Assembly (NCBI GenBank): GCA_965214295.1
Contig: OZ243944.1
Coordinates: 682,001-746,000, forward strand
Reading direction: 5' to 3'
DNA length: 64,000 nt
From: JAJDUF01 sp965214295
GTDB lineage: Bacteria; Chloroflexota; UBA11872; UBA12225; JAJDUF01
In this document: positions 49,275-57,945 of the stretch, piece after piece
How positions within the stretch are numbered: the first letter of the stretch is position 1
Layout: each line of letters begins with the position of its first letter
Notes under the pieces: generated by a model
Database searches by the model: none
Told to the model about the DNA's origin: nothing
What the model saw: the letters and a program-made list of their open reading frames with translations, nothing else
Position numbers and translations under genes: made by a program

Positions 49275-50611
49275 CACGGGATGAAGCCCTCATAGTCACG
49301 CATCATCAACTGGGCTTCCAACTGCTTCATGGTGTCGAGAATCACGCCTACGACGATCAGCATCCCAGCGGTACTGAGCGTCAGCGTGAAGCCCGATTGG
49401 GGCGCTGCCGGACTGCTGAGGGAGAAGACTTGGCCGGCCAGATACGGTAGGATGGCCAAGATACCGAGAAACAGCGCGCCGCCCAGCGTGATATGACGCA
49501 CCACCCCCGTCAGGTAGTCGGCGGTCGAACGCCCCGCCCGAATGCCAGGAATGAATCCCCCCTGCTTCTGGAGGTTTTCGGGGAGGTTCTGCTGATTGAA
49601 CATCACCTCGGTGTAGAAGAACGTGAAGGCGACGACGAGCACAAAATACGCGCCCCAGTAGCCCGGACTGTCGGCATCCAGCACAAATAGCGTCCACTCC
49701 GAGACTGTGCCCAGCGGCCCCGGCACACTCTGGAGATAGGTGGCAATAGTTCCCGGCAGGAGCATGATCGAAGTGGCGAAGATGAGCGGAATCATCCCGG
49801 CCGAGTTCACCCGCAAGGGAATGTAGGTCGAAGTCCCGCCATAGACCCGATTGCCGCGAATGCGCTTGGCGTACTGCACTTGGATCCGCCGCTGCCCCTC
49901 GTTCATGTACACAATCGCCGCGATCATCACCAGCGCCAGTCCGGCCAGCACCGCCAACCGCGCTAGCCCCGATCCGAGGTCTACTTCACCCGCGACGGTC
50001 CGGCCAATGGTATCCGGCAATCGTCCGACGATACCGCCGAAAATGATGATCGAGATTCCGTTACCGATCCCCTTCTCCGTAATTAGCTCACCGATCCACA
50101 CCAGGAACATCGTACCCGCCGTGAGCGTGCAGATAATGGACAGTGTCGGCAGAAAGGTCTCGCGGTTGAAGAGGTCGAAGTCCTGCAGCACTTGCACGGA
50201 AGTGCCGGCGTTCCGTAGCAGCTGACCCTGCGCGTAGGCTTGCAGCGCCGCCAACGGCACCGTGAGCAATCGGGTGTATTGGGCGATTTTCAGCCGGCCG
50301 GCTTCGCCTTCGCGGGCCAGCTCCCGCAGCTGCGGGAAGACGGGCTGCAGCAGCTGCATGATGATAGTCGCGGTGATGTAGGGGTAGACGCCCATCGCCG
50401 CGATGGAGAAGCTCGTCATGGCCCCACCCGAGAACATATCGAGCATGCCGAGTAGTGCCTGCTGCTCGAAGATAGCCTTGACGGCGTCGGGCTGGACACC
50501 GGGCACGGGGATGTGCGCGATCATCCGGAATAGACCCAGCATCGCCAGCGTGAACAGAAGCCGCTGGCGTAGGTCCGGAAGTCGAAAGGCGCGGATTACG
50601 GCATCGAGCAT
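49274..50611 (-). CDS. secY: Preprotein translocase subunit SecY
   Basis: A ten-helix membrane channel of 445 residues, partner of SecA (in the same window) and SecE/G. IPVPGVQPDAVKAIFE, FSGGAMTSFSIAAMGVYPYI, ERGQRRIQVQYAKR-like cytosolic loop (seen as EGQRRIQVQYAKR) and the PGIRAGRSTADYL segment are family hallmarks. It lies between rplO and adk in the normal spc order. Confidence 0.96.
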   Translation of the reverse strand: MLDAVIRAFRLPDLRQRLLFTLAMLGLFRMIAHIPVPGVQPDAVKAIFEQQALLGMLDMFSGGAMTSFSIAAMGVYPYITATIIMQLLQPVFPQLRELAREGEAGRLKIAQYTRLLTVPLAALQAYAQGQLLRNAGTSVQVLQDFDLFNRETFLPTLSIICTLTAGTMFLVWIGELITEKGIGNGISIIIFGGIVGRLPDTIGRTVAGEVDLGSGLARLAVLAGLALVMIAAIVYMNEGQRRIQVQYAKRIRGNRVYGGTSTYIPLRVNSAGMIPLIFATSIMLLPGTIATYLQSVPGPLGTVSEWTLFVLDADSPGYWGAYFVLVVAFTFFYTEVMFNQQNLPENLQKQGGFIPGIRAGRSTADYLTGVVRHITLGGALFLGILAILPYLAGQVFSLSSPAAPQSGFTLTLSTAGMLIVVGVILDTMKQLEAQLMMRDYEGFIP

Positions 50612-50706
50612 TGGCCCTCCTGCCTCGCTTTAGGGCCTTCGCACTGGGGAGCCATGCTTGTCCGGTTCGGTCGGCCACCGACCGCTGGCAATCCCCGGGC
50701 GCTGGC

Positions 50707-50734
50707 GTAGGGGCGCAGCATGCTGCGCCCCTAC
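50707..50734. repeat. 28-bp perfect palindrome, copy 2, over the rplO stop codon
   Basis: GTAGGGGCGCAGCA followed by its exact complement. The rplO stop codon (50731-50733) lies inside it. The second copy is at 11930-11957. It could form a hairpin between rplO and secY in the spc transcript. Confidence 0.85.
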
Positions 50735-51213
50735 GGGGCAGCCGCCGCCGATTCTTCCGCCCCGGCAAGCACCACTGTTCCCCCGACCGCCTCAATCGCA
50801 GCCCGTGCGCTCGCCGAAAAGCGGTGCGCGTGGACGGTGAGCGGCTTGCCGAGCGTGCCGTCACCCAGAATCTTGAGCGGCCGGTGCGCCGCCCGCTGGC
50901 GGATCAGACCGCGCGCGGTGAGTAGCTCCAGGGTTACGTCGGTCTCTGCCGCGAAGTGCTCATCCAGCAACCCGACGTTGAGCACCTCGTAGTCAACTCG
51001 CGTCGGGTTCTTGAAGCCCCGACGCTTCGGAAGCCGCCGCGTAAACGGTGTCTGGCCACCCTCGAAGGCCCACCGGCGCCGAAAGCCGGAGCGGGAGGCT
51101 TGGCCGTTGCTGCCCCGCCCGGCAGTCTTCACGCGCCCGGAGCCATGTCCGCGGGCGACGCGGCGGCGCGCGCGGCGCGCGCCAGCGGGTGGCCGTAGCT
51201 TGTGGAGTTTCAT
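50731..51213 (-). CDS. rplO: 50S ribosomal protein L15
   Basis: A 160-residue L15: MKLHKLRPPAGARRARRRVA, GHGSGRVKTAGRGSNGQASR, and FEGGQTPFTRRLPKRRGFKN are all diagnostic. The C-terminal tail ends in an Ala-rich EESAAAAP, whose stop codon lies inside the 28-bp palindrome. It overlaps rpmD by ATGA. Confidence 0.96.
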   Translation of the reverse strand: MKLHKLRPPAGARRARRRVARGHGSGRVKTAGRGSNGQASRSGFRRRWAFEGGQTPFTRRLPKRRGFKNPTRVDYEVLNVGLLDEHFAAETDVTLELLTARGLIRQRAAHRPLKILGDGTLGKPLTVHAHRFSASARAAIEAVGGTVVLAGAEESAAAAP

Positions 51214-51431
51214 CTGCCCTCGTCCTTGGTCGCGTCATCGGCCGGATCGGACCACGGCTCGACCTCTACCAGGTGGCGCACATGATGCACCATGCCCTGC
51301 ACCGCCGGGTTATCCGGCCGGATCACGCTCTGGTGCAAGCGGCGCAGCCCCAGCGAGCGGACCGTTTCTTTCTGCCGCTTGCTATAGCCGATGCTGCTCT
51401 TCGTGTAGGTGATGCGTAGTTTGGCACCCAT
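51210..51431 (-). CDS. rpmD: 50S ribosomal protein L30
   Basis: A 73-residue L30: LRITYTKSSIGYSKRQKETV, SLGLRRLHQSVIRPDNPAVQ and GMVHHVRHLVEVE are clear family blocks. A short acidic tail (DPADDATKDEGR) extends it. It overlaps rplO by four bases. Confidence 0.95.
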   Translation of the reverse strand: MGAKLRITYTKSSIGYSKRQKETVRSLGLRRLHQSVIRPDNPAVQGMVHHVRHLVEVEPWSDPADDATKDEGR

Positions 51432-51456
51432 GACCCACCCTCTTGCCTTCGGTGGA

Positions 51457-51972
51457 TTAGCCTTCCAGGTCCGCTATCTCAATACCACGCTTGCGAGCCA
51501 TTTGCTCCGGCGTGACCAGCTCCCGCAGGGCCGCCTCCGTGGCCTTGACCACGTTGATCGCGTTATCCGAGCCGAGCGATTTCGTCAGCACGTCCCGTAT
51601 ACCGACGGCTTCCACAACCGCCCGCACCGCGCCACCGGCGATCACGCCGGTACCGGGTCCCGCCGGCTTGAGCATCACCCGAGCGGCACTGAACCGCCGC
51701 TCGATGGGATGCGGAATGGTCGTGCCGCGCAACGGCACCATGAACATATTCTTCTTGGCGCGCTCGATCCCCTTGCGGATGGCCTCAGCCGTCTCACGAG
51801 CTTTGCCGATGCCCACCCCGACATGGCCGGATTCGTCCCCCACGACCACGACGGCGCTGAAGCTGAAGCGGCGTCCACCACGGACGACCTTCGCCACACG
51901 ATTGAGCGACACGACGCGCTCGCGCAGGTTGTCGAACTGATCAGGGTTGATACTCGATAGGGTTCTGGTCAT
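51457..51972 (-). CDS. rpsE: 30S ribosomal protein S5
   Basis: A 171-residue S5 with the double-stranded RNA-binding N-terminal part (VVSLNRVAKVVRGGRRFSFS, VVVGDESGHVGVGIGKARET) and the C-terminal GTGVIAGGAVRAVVEAVGI. ATG 51972 has GGAG five bases upstream; the GTG six codons earlier is less likely. Confidence 0.95.
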   Translation of the reverse strand: MTRTLSSINPDQFDNLRERVVSLNRVAKVVRGGRRFSFSAVVVVGDESGHVGVGIGKARETAEAIRKGIERAKKNMFMVPLRGTTIPHPIERRFSAARVMLKPAGPGTGVIAGGAVRAVVEAVGIRDVLTKSLGSDNAINVVKATEAALRELVTPEQMARKRGIEIADLEG

Positions 51973-52083
51973 GTTGCTCCAGCTCTCCACGTGCCTCTGC
52001 CCGGCTACTTCCCCAGCATACTGCCGATGCTACACCCGACGCGGCCCCTAACGGCCCCAGCGCCGTACCCGCCGGCTACTCAC

Positions 52084-52452
52084 CTAGAACGTCAATCCGG
52101 CCTCGCGGGCCGCCTCGGCCAGCCGCTTGACGCGGCCGTGATACAGGTAGCCCCCGCGGTCGAATACGACTGTCCGAATACCACCGGCCAGCGCACGCTC
52201 GGCGACCAACCGGCCGACCTGGAACGCGCTGTCGGTCTTGCTTTGGGCGGCGCCGTTGCTGCGAATGGCCGGGTCCAGGGTGCTCGCCGCCGCCAACGTA
52301 TGGCCGCACTCATCGTCAATCACCTGCGCGTAGACATGCCGGTGGCTGCGAAAGACATTCAGCCGGGGACGCGCCGCCACACCCGCAAGTTTGCGCCGCA
52401 CCCGCCGGTGGCGTCTTTTGCGCGCCTCACCGCGCGTCTTGGGTCTAGCCAT
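52084..52452 (-). CDS. rplR: 50S ribosomal protein L18
   Basis: A 122-residue L18 which binds 5S rRNA. RKRRHRRVRRKLAG, RPRLNVFRSHRHVYAQVIDD and VVFDRGGYLYHGRVKRLAEA match the family. A codon earlier a GTG is in frame, but the ATG fits the family start. Confidence 0.95.
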   Translation of the reverse strand: MARPKTRGEARKRRHRRVRRKLAGVAARPRLNVFRSHRHVYAQVIDDECGHTLAAASTLDPAIRSNGAAQSKTDSAFQVGRLVAERALAGGIRTVVFDRGGYLYHGRVKRLAEAAREAGLTF

Positions 52453-52478
52453 CACTCAATCACCTTATTCGCTCGGCC

Positions 52479-53024
52479 CTACTCCGCCGCCCGCGCCGCC
52501 TTGCCCGGCTTCCGACGCACGTACTCGCCGGCGTAGCGGATACCCTTACCCTTGTACGGTTCCGGCGGGCGAATGCGCCGTATCCGCGCAGCAGTCTCCC
52601 CGACCAATTCCTTGTCAATGCCCTCTACCGAGAAGCGCGTGGTCGAATCGACACTGAAGGCGATCCCCGGCGGCGGCTCAAGCTCGACCGGGTGCGAGAA
52701 CCCCAACTGCAACACCACGCTCTGGCCAGCCGCTTGCACCCGATACCCGGTGCCCACAAGCTCCAGAGTCTTCCTGAACCCGGTGGTTACTCCCTCGACC
52801 ATATTCGCCACCAAGGTACGCGAGAGACCGTGCAGCGCACGATGCGCGCGCTCGTCACTGGGACGCCGCACGACGACCCGACCATCTTCGAGCGAGGCCT
52901 TGATGGGGACGGCCAATTCCCGCCCGAGCCTCCCGCGTGGCCCCCGCACCTCGACCGTCTGGCCCGAGATGTCCACCGTCACGCTTGCCGGGATCGGGAT
53001 CGGCTGGCGACCAATACGAGACAT
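52479..53024 (-). CDS. rplF: 50S ribosomal protein L6
   Basis: A 181-residue L6: MSRIGRQPIPIPASVTVDIS, VRGPRGRLGREL, GFRKTLELVGTGYRVQ and the C-terminal RIRRIRPPEPYKGKGIRY. ATG 53024 follows GAGGAGAGTCGGCGC; the upstream reading in frame is not part of the gene. Confidence 0.96.
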   Translation of the reverse strand: MSRIGRQPIPIPASVTVDISGQTVEVRGPRGRLGRELAVPIKASLEDGRVVVRRPSDERAHRALHGLSRTLVANMVEGVTTGFRKTLELVGTGYRVQAAGQSVVLQLGFSHPVELEPPPGIAFSVDSTTRFSVEGIDKELVGETAARIRRIRPPEPYKGKGIRYAGEYVRRKPGKAARAAE

Positions 53025-53043
53025 GCGCCGACTCTCCTCACAC

Positions 53044-53442
53044 CTACCACACGTATGCCAGGACCTCGCCGCCAAGATGGCGGCGGAAGGCTTCGCGCCC
53101 GGTCATCAGACCCCGCGACGTGGACATAATCACAATCCCCAAGCCGCCGAGCACGCGGGGGATGTCCTTGTAGCCGCGATACACCCGCCGGCTGGGCTTG
53201 CTCACCCGTTTCAGACCCGCGAGCACCGGCTCGTTCCCGTCTATGTACTTCAACTGCACCACGATATTCCTGCGCGGCGGCTCCCCCTCAACCTCAAAGT
53301 CCTCCACAAAGCCCGTATCCTTCAGAATACCGGCCATGGCAATCTTGAGGCGCGATGCCGGGATAGTAGTCGTCAGGTTGCCCGCCATCGAGGCATTCCG
53401 CAGCCGCGTGAGCATATCAGCCACCGGATCAGTCATCGTCAT
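53044..53442 (-). CDS. rpsH: 30S ribosomal protein S8
   Basis: A 132-residue S8 that binds the central domain of 16S rRNA. It begins MTMTDPVADMLTRLRNASMA and ends GIVIMSTSRGLMTGREA..GGEVLAYVW, the family C-terminal block. Typical length and place in the spc operon. Confidence 0.96.
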   Translation of the reverse strand: MTMTDPVADMLTRLRNASMAGNLTTTIPASRLKIAMAGILKDTGFVEDFEVEGEPPRRNIVVQLKYIDGNEPVLAGLKRVSKPSRRVYRGYKDIPRVLGGLGIVIMSTSRGLMTGREAFRRHLGGEVLAYVW

Positions 53443-53476
53443 ACGGCTCAGTACTCCTTACGACCAGGGGCATCTC

Positions 53477-53662
53477 CTACCAGCTTGACTTCTTCACGCC
53501 AGGCAGCTTGCCTTCGAGCGCGTTTTCGCGGAAGCAGATGCGGCACAGGCCGAACTTACGCATATAGCCGCGCGGCCGCCCACACAAGCGGCATCGGTTG
53601 CGGTGCTGCACCGCGTACTTGGGGGGCCGCTTCCACTTCTCGATCTTGGCTTTTCTCGCCAT
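53477..53662 (-). CDS. rpsZ: 30S ribosomal protein S14, zinc type
   Basis: A 61-residue zinc-binding S14: the CRLC and CRIC pairs (about 24-43) coordinate zinc, between KYAVQHRNR and FRENALEGKLPGVKKSSW. The short C+ form is normal in Gram-positive-type and Chloroflexi operons. Confidence 0.96.
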   Translation of the reverse strand: MARKAKIEKWKRPPKYAVQHRNRCRLCGRPRGYMRKFGLCRICFRENALEGKLPGVKKSSW

Positions 53663-53724
53663 GCTCTGCTCTACCTCCGACAGGACCCATCAGGATGAGG
53701 GCCGGGCACTTCCACGCCGAGCCG

Positions 53725-54291
53725 CTAAAACCCCAGCGGCTCCACTCCGCTGCTGCGAAACGGCATCCCGCACTGACTCAGCAGCTCCCTTCCCTCCTCG
53801 TCCGTCCTCGCCGTCGTGACCACGTTCACCTCGAAGCCGCGCACCTTGTCAATGCTGTCGTAGTCAATCTCCGGAAACACCAACTGCTCGCGCAGCCCCA
53901 GCGTATAGTTCCCCCGCCCATCGAAGGAATCCGGGGAAACACCCTGGAAGTCGCGGACGCGCGGCAGCGCAATGCCAATGAGCCGATCCAGAAAGTCCCA
54001 CATGCGCCGGCCCCGCAACGTCACCATCGCGCCGATAGGCATGCCTTCCCGTACCTTGAACGCCGCGACCGAGCGTCTCGCCCGCGTAATCACCGGCTTC
54101 TGCCCGGTCATCACGCTGATGTCGTTGGTCGCCGCGTCGAGCGCCCGCGCGTCCTGAATCGCCTCACCCAACCCGATGTTGACCACAATCTTTTCCAGGG
54201 TCGGCGCTTGCATCGTGTTCTTGTAGCCGAAGCGCTCCATCAAGTGCGGGCGAATGTCGGTTTGGTAGCGCTCCAGTAGTCTTGGTGCCAT
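53725..54291 (-). CDS. rplE: 50S ribosomal protein L5
   Basis: A 188-residue L5 (5S rRNA binding). FGYKNTMQAPTLEKIVVNIG, DISVMTGQKPVITRARRSVA, FKVREGMPIGAMVTLRG and GLREQLVFPEIDYDSID are all conserved, ending with VVTTARTDEEGRELLSQCGMPF (given in parts). Confidence 0.96.
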   Translation of the reverse strand: MAPRLLERYQTDIRPHLMERFGYKNTMQAPTLEKIVVNIGLGEAIQDARALDAATNDISVMTGQKPVITRARRSVAAFKVREGMPIGAMVTLRGRRMWDFLDRLIGIALPRVRDFQGVSPDSFDGRGNYTLGLREQLVFPEIDYDSIDKVRGFEVNVVTTARTDEEGRELLSQCGMPFRSSGVEPLGF

Positions 54292-54343
54292 GCACGATCT
54301 CCTCGCTACCGGCGTCGTTGCCGACTGCCCATAGCCGCTGCGC

Positions 54344-54712
54344 CTATGCCTCCGCGTCGCCCGGCTGCGCTGCGCCGCGTGGCCGCGCCTCCACCATCGC
54401 GATCACTTCGTCGCAGCGCCGACAAAAGCGCACTTTGCTGCCGTCGGCGAGAAACCGGAAGCCAACGCGCACCGGCCGGTCACACGATTCACAGACGACC
54501 GCCACATTCGAGATGTGCAACGGCGCCGGAAACTCGATAATACCCTGCGGAGCGCCCGGGCGCCGTGCCCGCGTATGGCGCTTGCGGATATTGATGCCCT
54601 CGACGACCACGCGCTGCTCCCGGGGAATGACGCGCTCCACCGTCCCCCGTTTGCCACGGTCACGACCGGACAACACTTCGATGGTATCGCTCTTGCGGAT
54701 TCTTGCAGCCAC
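54344..54712 (-). CDS. rplX: 50S ribosomal protein L24
   Basis: A 122-residue L24 with the KOW start (RIRKSDTIEVLSGRDRGKRG) and GINIRKRHTRARR. It carries CESC and CRRC (about 74-98), a zinc-finger form of L24. The tail after IAMVEARPRG is Ala/Gly-rich. Confidence 0.94.
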   Translation of the reverse strand: MAARIRKSDTIEVLSGRDRGKRGTVERVIPREQRVVVEGINIRKRHTRARRPGAPQGIIEFPAPLHISNVAVVCESCDRPVRVGFRFLADGSKVRFCRRCDEVIAMVEARPRGAAQPGDAEA

Positions 54713-54760
54713 GCTTCTTGCCTTCTCTGACCGGTATTCCGGCAGCCACGCCTCTCGTTG

Positions 54761-55135
54761 CTAGAGTACCTCGGGCGCCAGGGATACGATCCGCATAAAA
54801 CCCTTGTCCCGCAGCTCCCGCCCGACCGGCCCAAACACCCGTGTTCCGAGTGGTACTCCTTGATTGTTGAGCAGCACGGCCGCGTTGTCGTCGAACTTGA
54901 TGTAGGAGCCGTCCGGACGCCGGTACTCCTTGGCCACACGCACGACCACTGCCCGCACCACGGTCCCTTTGCGCGCCGCGGGAATAGCCTGCGGTGTCGA
55001 ATCTTTGACCGAGGCCACGATCTCGTCACCGACATGGCCGTACCGCCGGTTCATCCCCCTCGGTACCCGGATACACAGCACCTCTCTAGCACCGGTGTTG
55101 TCGGCAACCCGCAGCCGAGACTCTTTCTGGATCAT
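54761..55135 (-). CDS. rplN: 50S ribosomal protein L14
   Basis: A 124-residue L14: MIQKESRLRVADNTGAREVL, RYGHVGDEIVASVKDS and FDDNAAVLLNNQGVPLGTRV are diagnostic. The start overlaps the rpsQ stop by ATGA. Confidence 0.97.
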   Translation of the reverse strand: MIQKESRLRVADNTGAREVLCIRVPRGMNRRYGHVGDEIVASVKDSTPQAIPAARKGTVVRAVVVRVAKEYRRPDGSYIKFDDNAAVLLNNQGVPLGTRVFGPVGRELRDKGFMRIVSLAPEVL

Positions 55136-55500
55136 GCCTGCGTCTCCAACTCCTCAGCGGCGGTCTCGGCCACCGGCCCGGCCGCCTCCGGCTCCGCAGC
55201 ACTGGGAGGTGGCCCTTCCACGGCCGGCCTTTCGGCGCCGCGCCGCTCACCGGCCCGCGTGAGGACCGCAATCAGCCGCCAGCGCTTGCGCCGACTGAGC
55301 GGCCGCGACTCCTCGATCCGGACGAGATCGCCCACGCGGCACGTGTTCTCCTCGTCGTGCGCCATGAACCGCTTCCGCCGCCGCACCACCCGTTCATAGC
55401 GCGGGTGCCGGCGGAGCCTCTGGACCTCCACCATGATGGTCTTGTCCATGCGGTCGCTCGTCACGCGCCCCTCAAGCACTCTGCGCCGACCTCTTACCAC
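55132..55500 (-). CDS. rpsQ: 30S ribosomal protein S17 with acidic tail
   Basis: The S17 OB fold fills residues 1-88 (LEGRVTSDRMDKTIMVEVQR, HPRYERVVRRRKRFMAHDEE, VGDLVRIEESRPLSRRKRWR). A tail of about 35 residues rich in Ala, Glu and Pro follows, which the usual 85-residue S17 lacks. GTG start follows AGGAGTAGAC. Confidence 0.94.
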   Translation of the reverse strand: MVRGRRRVLEGRVTSDRMDKTIMVEVQRLRRHPRYERVVRRRKRFMAHDEENTCRVGDLVRIEESRPLSRRKRWRLIAVLTRAGERRGAERPAVEGPPPSAAEPEAAGPVAETAAEELETQA

Positions 55501-55559
55501 GTCTACTCCTCATCACCTCGGCGTTCAGCAGGCTCCGGCCCTGATGCCCCCGGCGCACG

Positions 55560-55766
55560 CTACCCCTGCCCGCCACTGGCACGGCTCCGCTCGCCGAGCA
55601 CGGTCAACACACGGGCCACGTCCCGCCGCACCTCGCGGATACGGCGAAAGTTCTCCAACTGCCGTGCCGCCAGCTGCATCCGCAGATTGAATAGCTCGCG
55701 CTTGCTCTCTGCAAACTGGTCCCGCAGGTCCGCATCACTCATGGCCCGCAATTCGCTCACGTCCAT
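55560..55766 (-). CDS. rpmC: 50S ribosomal protein L29
   Basis: A 68-residue helical L29: ELRAMSDADLRDQFAESKRE, LFNLRMQLAARQLENFRRIR and a short tail. It starts three bases after the rplP stop. Confidence 0.96.
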   Translation of the reverse strand: MDVSELRAMSDADLRDQFAESKRELFNLRMQLAARQLENFRRIREVRRDVARVLTVLGERSRASGGQG

Positions 55767-55769
55767 CGC

Positions 55770-56312
55770 TTACTCTGCGCTCCCAGCTTCTTCCAGCGTA
55801 ACCGCCGCCGCCGCCGCTTCCTCCGCTGCTGCTGCCGCCGCATCCTCGGCCGCCGCCTGTGCAGCCATCCGCCGGCCAAGCACCGCGAACTCGGCCTCGC
55901 CGGCCCGCTCGCCGACCACAAAGCGAGCGGCAATCGGGAGCTTGTGTGCGGCCCGCAGCATCGCTTCGCGGGCCAGCGCTTCCGGCACCCCGGCCAGCTC
56001 GAACAACATCCGATCCGGCTGGATGCTCACCACCCAAAACTCGGGATTGCCCTTGCCACCACCCATGCGCGTTTCCGCCGGCTTCGCGGTGATCGACTTG
56101 TCGGGGAACACCCGAATCCAAACCTTGCCGCCGCGCCGAATGTGGTGCGTGATCGCCCGGCGGGCCGCCTCGATCTGCCGGCTTGTCAGCCAGCACGGCT
56201 CCAGCGCCTGAAGCCCATACTCCCCATACACGACCGTGTTGCCCTTACGAGCGCGCCCGCGGCGGCGCCCGCGGTGCTTTTTGCGGAACTTGACCCGCTT
56301 AGGCATCAACAT
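55770..56312 (-). CDS. rplP: 50S ribosomal protein L16 with Ala-rich tail
   Basis: Residues 1-140 are a standard L16 (MLMPKRVKFRKKHRGRRRGR, RAITHHIRRGGKVWIRVFPD, RMGGGKGNPEFWV). About 40 further residues are Ala/Glu-rich (from AAQAAAEDAAAAAAEE). ATG 56312 follows GGGAGTGTGACG; the upstream in-frame reading is discarded. Confidence 0.94.
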   Translation of the reverse strand: MLMPKRVKFRKKHRGRRRGRARKGNTVVYGEYGLQALEPCWLTSRQIEAARRAITHHIRRGGKVWIRVFPDKSITAKPAETRMGGGKGNPEFWVVSIQPDRMLFELAGVPEALAREAMLRAAHKLPIAARFVVGERAGEAEFAVLGRRMAAQAAAEDAAAAAAEEAAAAAVTLEEAGSAE

Positions 56313-56375
56313 CGTCACACTCCCACCGTGCCACGGTCCGCCGCGCGCCACGCCCGGCGCACGCCCGCATCATCA

Positions 56376-57191
56376 CTAAGTCCCGTCCGCCGCCGTCTCC
56401 GGCGCTCCGGTGGGCAGGGCCGCTTCGCGAGCCGGCCCCGCCGGCGCCGCCGGTTGCACCGCCTCGCGCCGCCGCTGGGCCGCGGCTCTGGCGCGCTCGC
56501 GCTCACGGAGCCGGTCACGGCGCTGCTCCCAGGAGTCGTCGTAGTCCATATCGCTGCGACCCTCAAGGAGCTTATCGCCCCGATAAATCCAAACCTTCAC
56601 GCCCACTCGCCCGGCGGTCGTCAGCGCCTCGGCGCGCCCGTAATCAATGTCGGCGCGCAGCGTGTGCAGCGGCACCTTGCCCTCGATCTCCGTCAACCGG
56701 CGGGCCATGTCGGCCCCACCGAGCCGTCCACCGATACCGATGCGAATACCCTGAGCGCCCATCCGCATGGTGCGCTGTACCGTTTGCTTCAGCGCCCGGC
56801 GGAAAGACACCCGCTTCTCCAGCTGCTCGGCGACGGCCCGCGCCACGAGGCGCGCGTCAAGCTCCGGAGTGCGGATTTCCAAGATATTGACACGCACCTT
56901 CTTCAGCGTCAGCCGCTCCAGTATCCGGCGTGTTTCTTCCACCGCAGAGCCTTGGCGCCCGATGACAATGCCCGGCTTGGCGGTATGAATCGTGACATGC
57001 ACCTCGTTGACGCTGCGCTCGATCTCGATGCGCGAGATGCCGGCTGTCGGATGCCGCTTCTCGATCAGCGCCCGAATATCGAGGTCCTCGGCCAGCAGGT
57101 CCGTATATTCTTTACCTTCCGCAAACCACTTGGCTTCCCAATTGCGATACACACCGACCCGGAAGCCAATCGGATGCACTTTTTGACCCAT
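56376..57191 (-). CDS. rpsC: 30S ribosomal protein S3 with extended tail
   Basis: S3 has a KH domain (residues about 40-110, IVIGRQGSAVEETRRILERL) and a C-terminal domain (RTMRMGAQGIRIGIGGRLGG). GRVGVKVWIYRGDKLLE ends the conserved part at about 208. A tail of about 60 residues, first Arg-rich then Ala/Pro-rich, extends the protein to 271. Confidence 0.95.
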   Translation of the reverse strand: MGQKVHPIGFRVGVYRNWEAKWFAEGKEYTDLLAEDLDIRALIEKRHPTAGISRIEIERSVNEVHVTIHTAKPGIVIGRQGSAVEETRRILERLTLKKVRVNILEIRTPELDARLVARAVAEQLEKRVSFRRALKQTVQRTMRMGAQGIRIGIGGRLGGADMARRLTEIEGKVPLHTLRADIDYGRAEALTTAGRVGVKVWIYRGDKLLEGRSDMDYDDSWEQRRDRLRERERARAAAQRRREAVQPAAPAGPAREAALPTGAPETAADGT

Positions 57192-57244
57192 GTGCTCGCT
57201 TTCCTCTCCGTAGTCCTCAGCCGCAGCCGATCGGTCGCCGCGCG

Positions 57245-57583
57245 CTAACGTCCGTCGTCTACCACGACGGTAATGTGGCTCGTCCGCCTCGTCACCGTAC
57301 CGAACTGCCCCCGCGCTTTGGCCCGGAAGCGCTTCGGCAAGGACGGCCCCTCATTGGCAATGGCCTGCGCCACGTACAGCTCCTCCCGGTCCATGCCGTA
57401 GTTGTTCTCGGCATTCGCTACCGCCGAGAGCAGCACCTTGCTCACCACCCGCGCCGCCCGCTTGGGCGTAAAGCGCAAGATCGCCACCGCCTCATCAACC
57501 GGGCGATTGCTGATCAGCCGCGCGACCAGCCGCACCTTCTGGGGCGACATCCGCACAAAGCGGGCCGTTGCTTTTGTCTGCAT
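57245..57583 (-). CDS. rplV: 50S ribosomal protein L22
   Basis: A 112-residue L22: TARFVRMSPQKVRLVARLIS, AVAILRFTPKRAARVVSKVL, YVAQAIANEGPSLPKRFRAK and RRTSHITVVV. Complete. Confidence 0.96.
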   Translation of the reverse strand: MQTKATARFVRMSPQKVRLVARLISNRPVDEAVAILRFTPKRAARVVSKVLLSAVANAENNYGMDREELYVAQAIANEGPSLPKRFRAKARGQFGTVTRRTSHITVVVDDGR

Positions 57584-57607
57584 ACTTGTCTCACTGTGAC
57601 CGAGACA

Positions 57608-57892
57608 CTACCGGGCCACGGTGGTGCGCTCGGATCGGCTATGGCCGCGGAAAGTGCGCGTGGGGGCGAACTCGCCCAGTTTGTGCCCCACCATCTGCTC
57701 CGTGATGTAGACCGGCACGTGCCGGCGCCCATCGTGTACGGCGATGGTATGCCCGACAAACTGCGGAAAGATCGTCGAATCCCGCGACCATGTCTTGAGG
57801 ATCTGCCGCTCTCCCCGGCCCCGGTTCATATTTTCGATCCGCGCCAAGAGCTTCGGATCAACATACGGCCCCTTCTTGACTGATCGCGACAT
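57608..57892 (-). CDS. rpsS: 30S ribosomal protein S19
   Basis: A 94-residue S19: SRSVKKGPYVDPKLLARIEN, KTWSRDSTIFPQFVGHTIAV, VYITEQMVGHKLGEFAPTRT and FRGHS. Complete. Confidence 0.97.
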   Translation of the reverse strand: MSRSVKKGPYVDPKLLARIENMNRGRGERQILKTWSRDSTIFPQFVGHTIAVHDGRRHVPVYITEQMVGHKLGEFAPTRTFRGHSRSERTTVAR

Positions 57893-57945
57893 AATCCTCT
57901 CGCTCCGTCTCCCAGCACGAGCGGCAGCTCGTACCTACTGCCCCG

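Noticed and set aside
52552..54279. 575-residue frame opposite rplF to rplE
   Set aside because: Crosses several ribosomal protein genes on the opposite strand. No plausible product.
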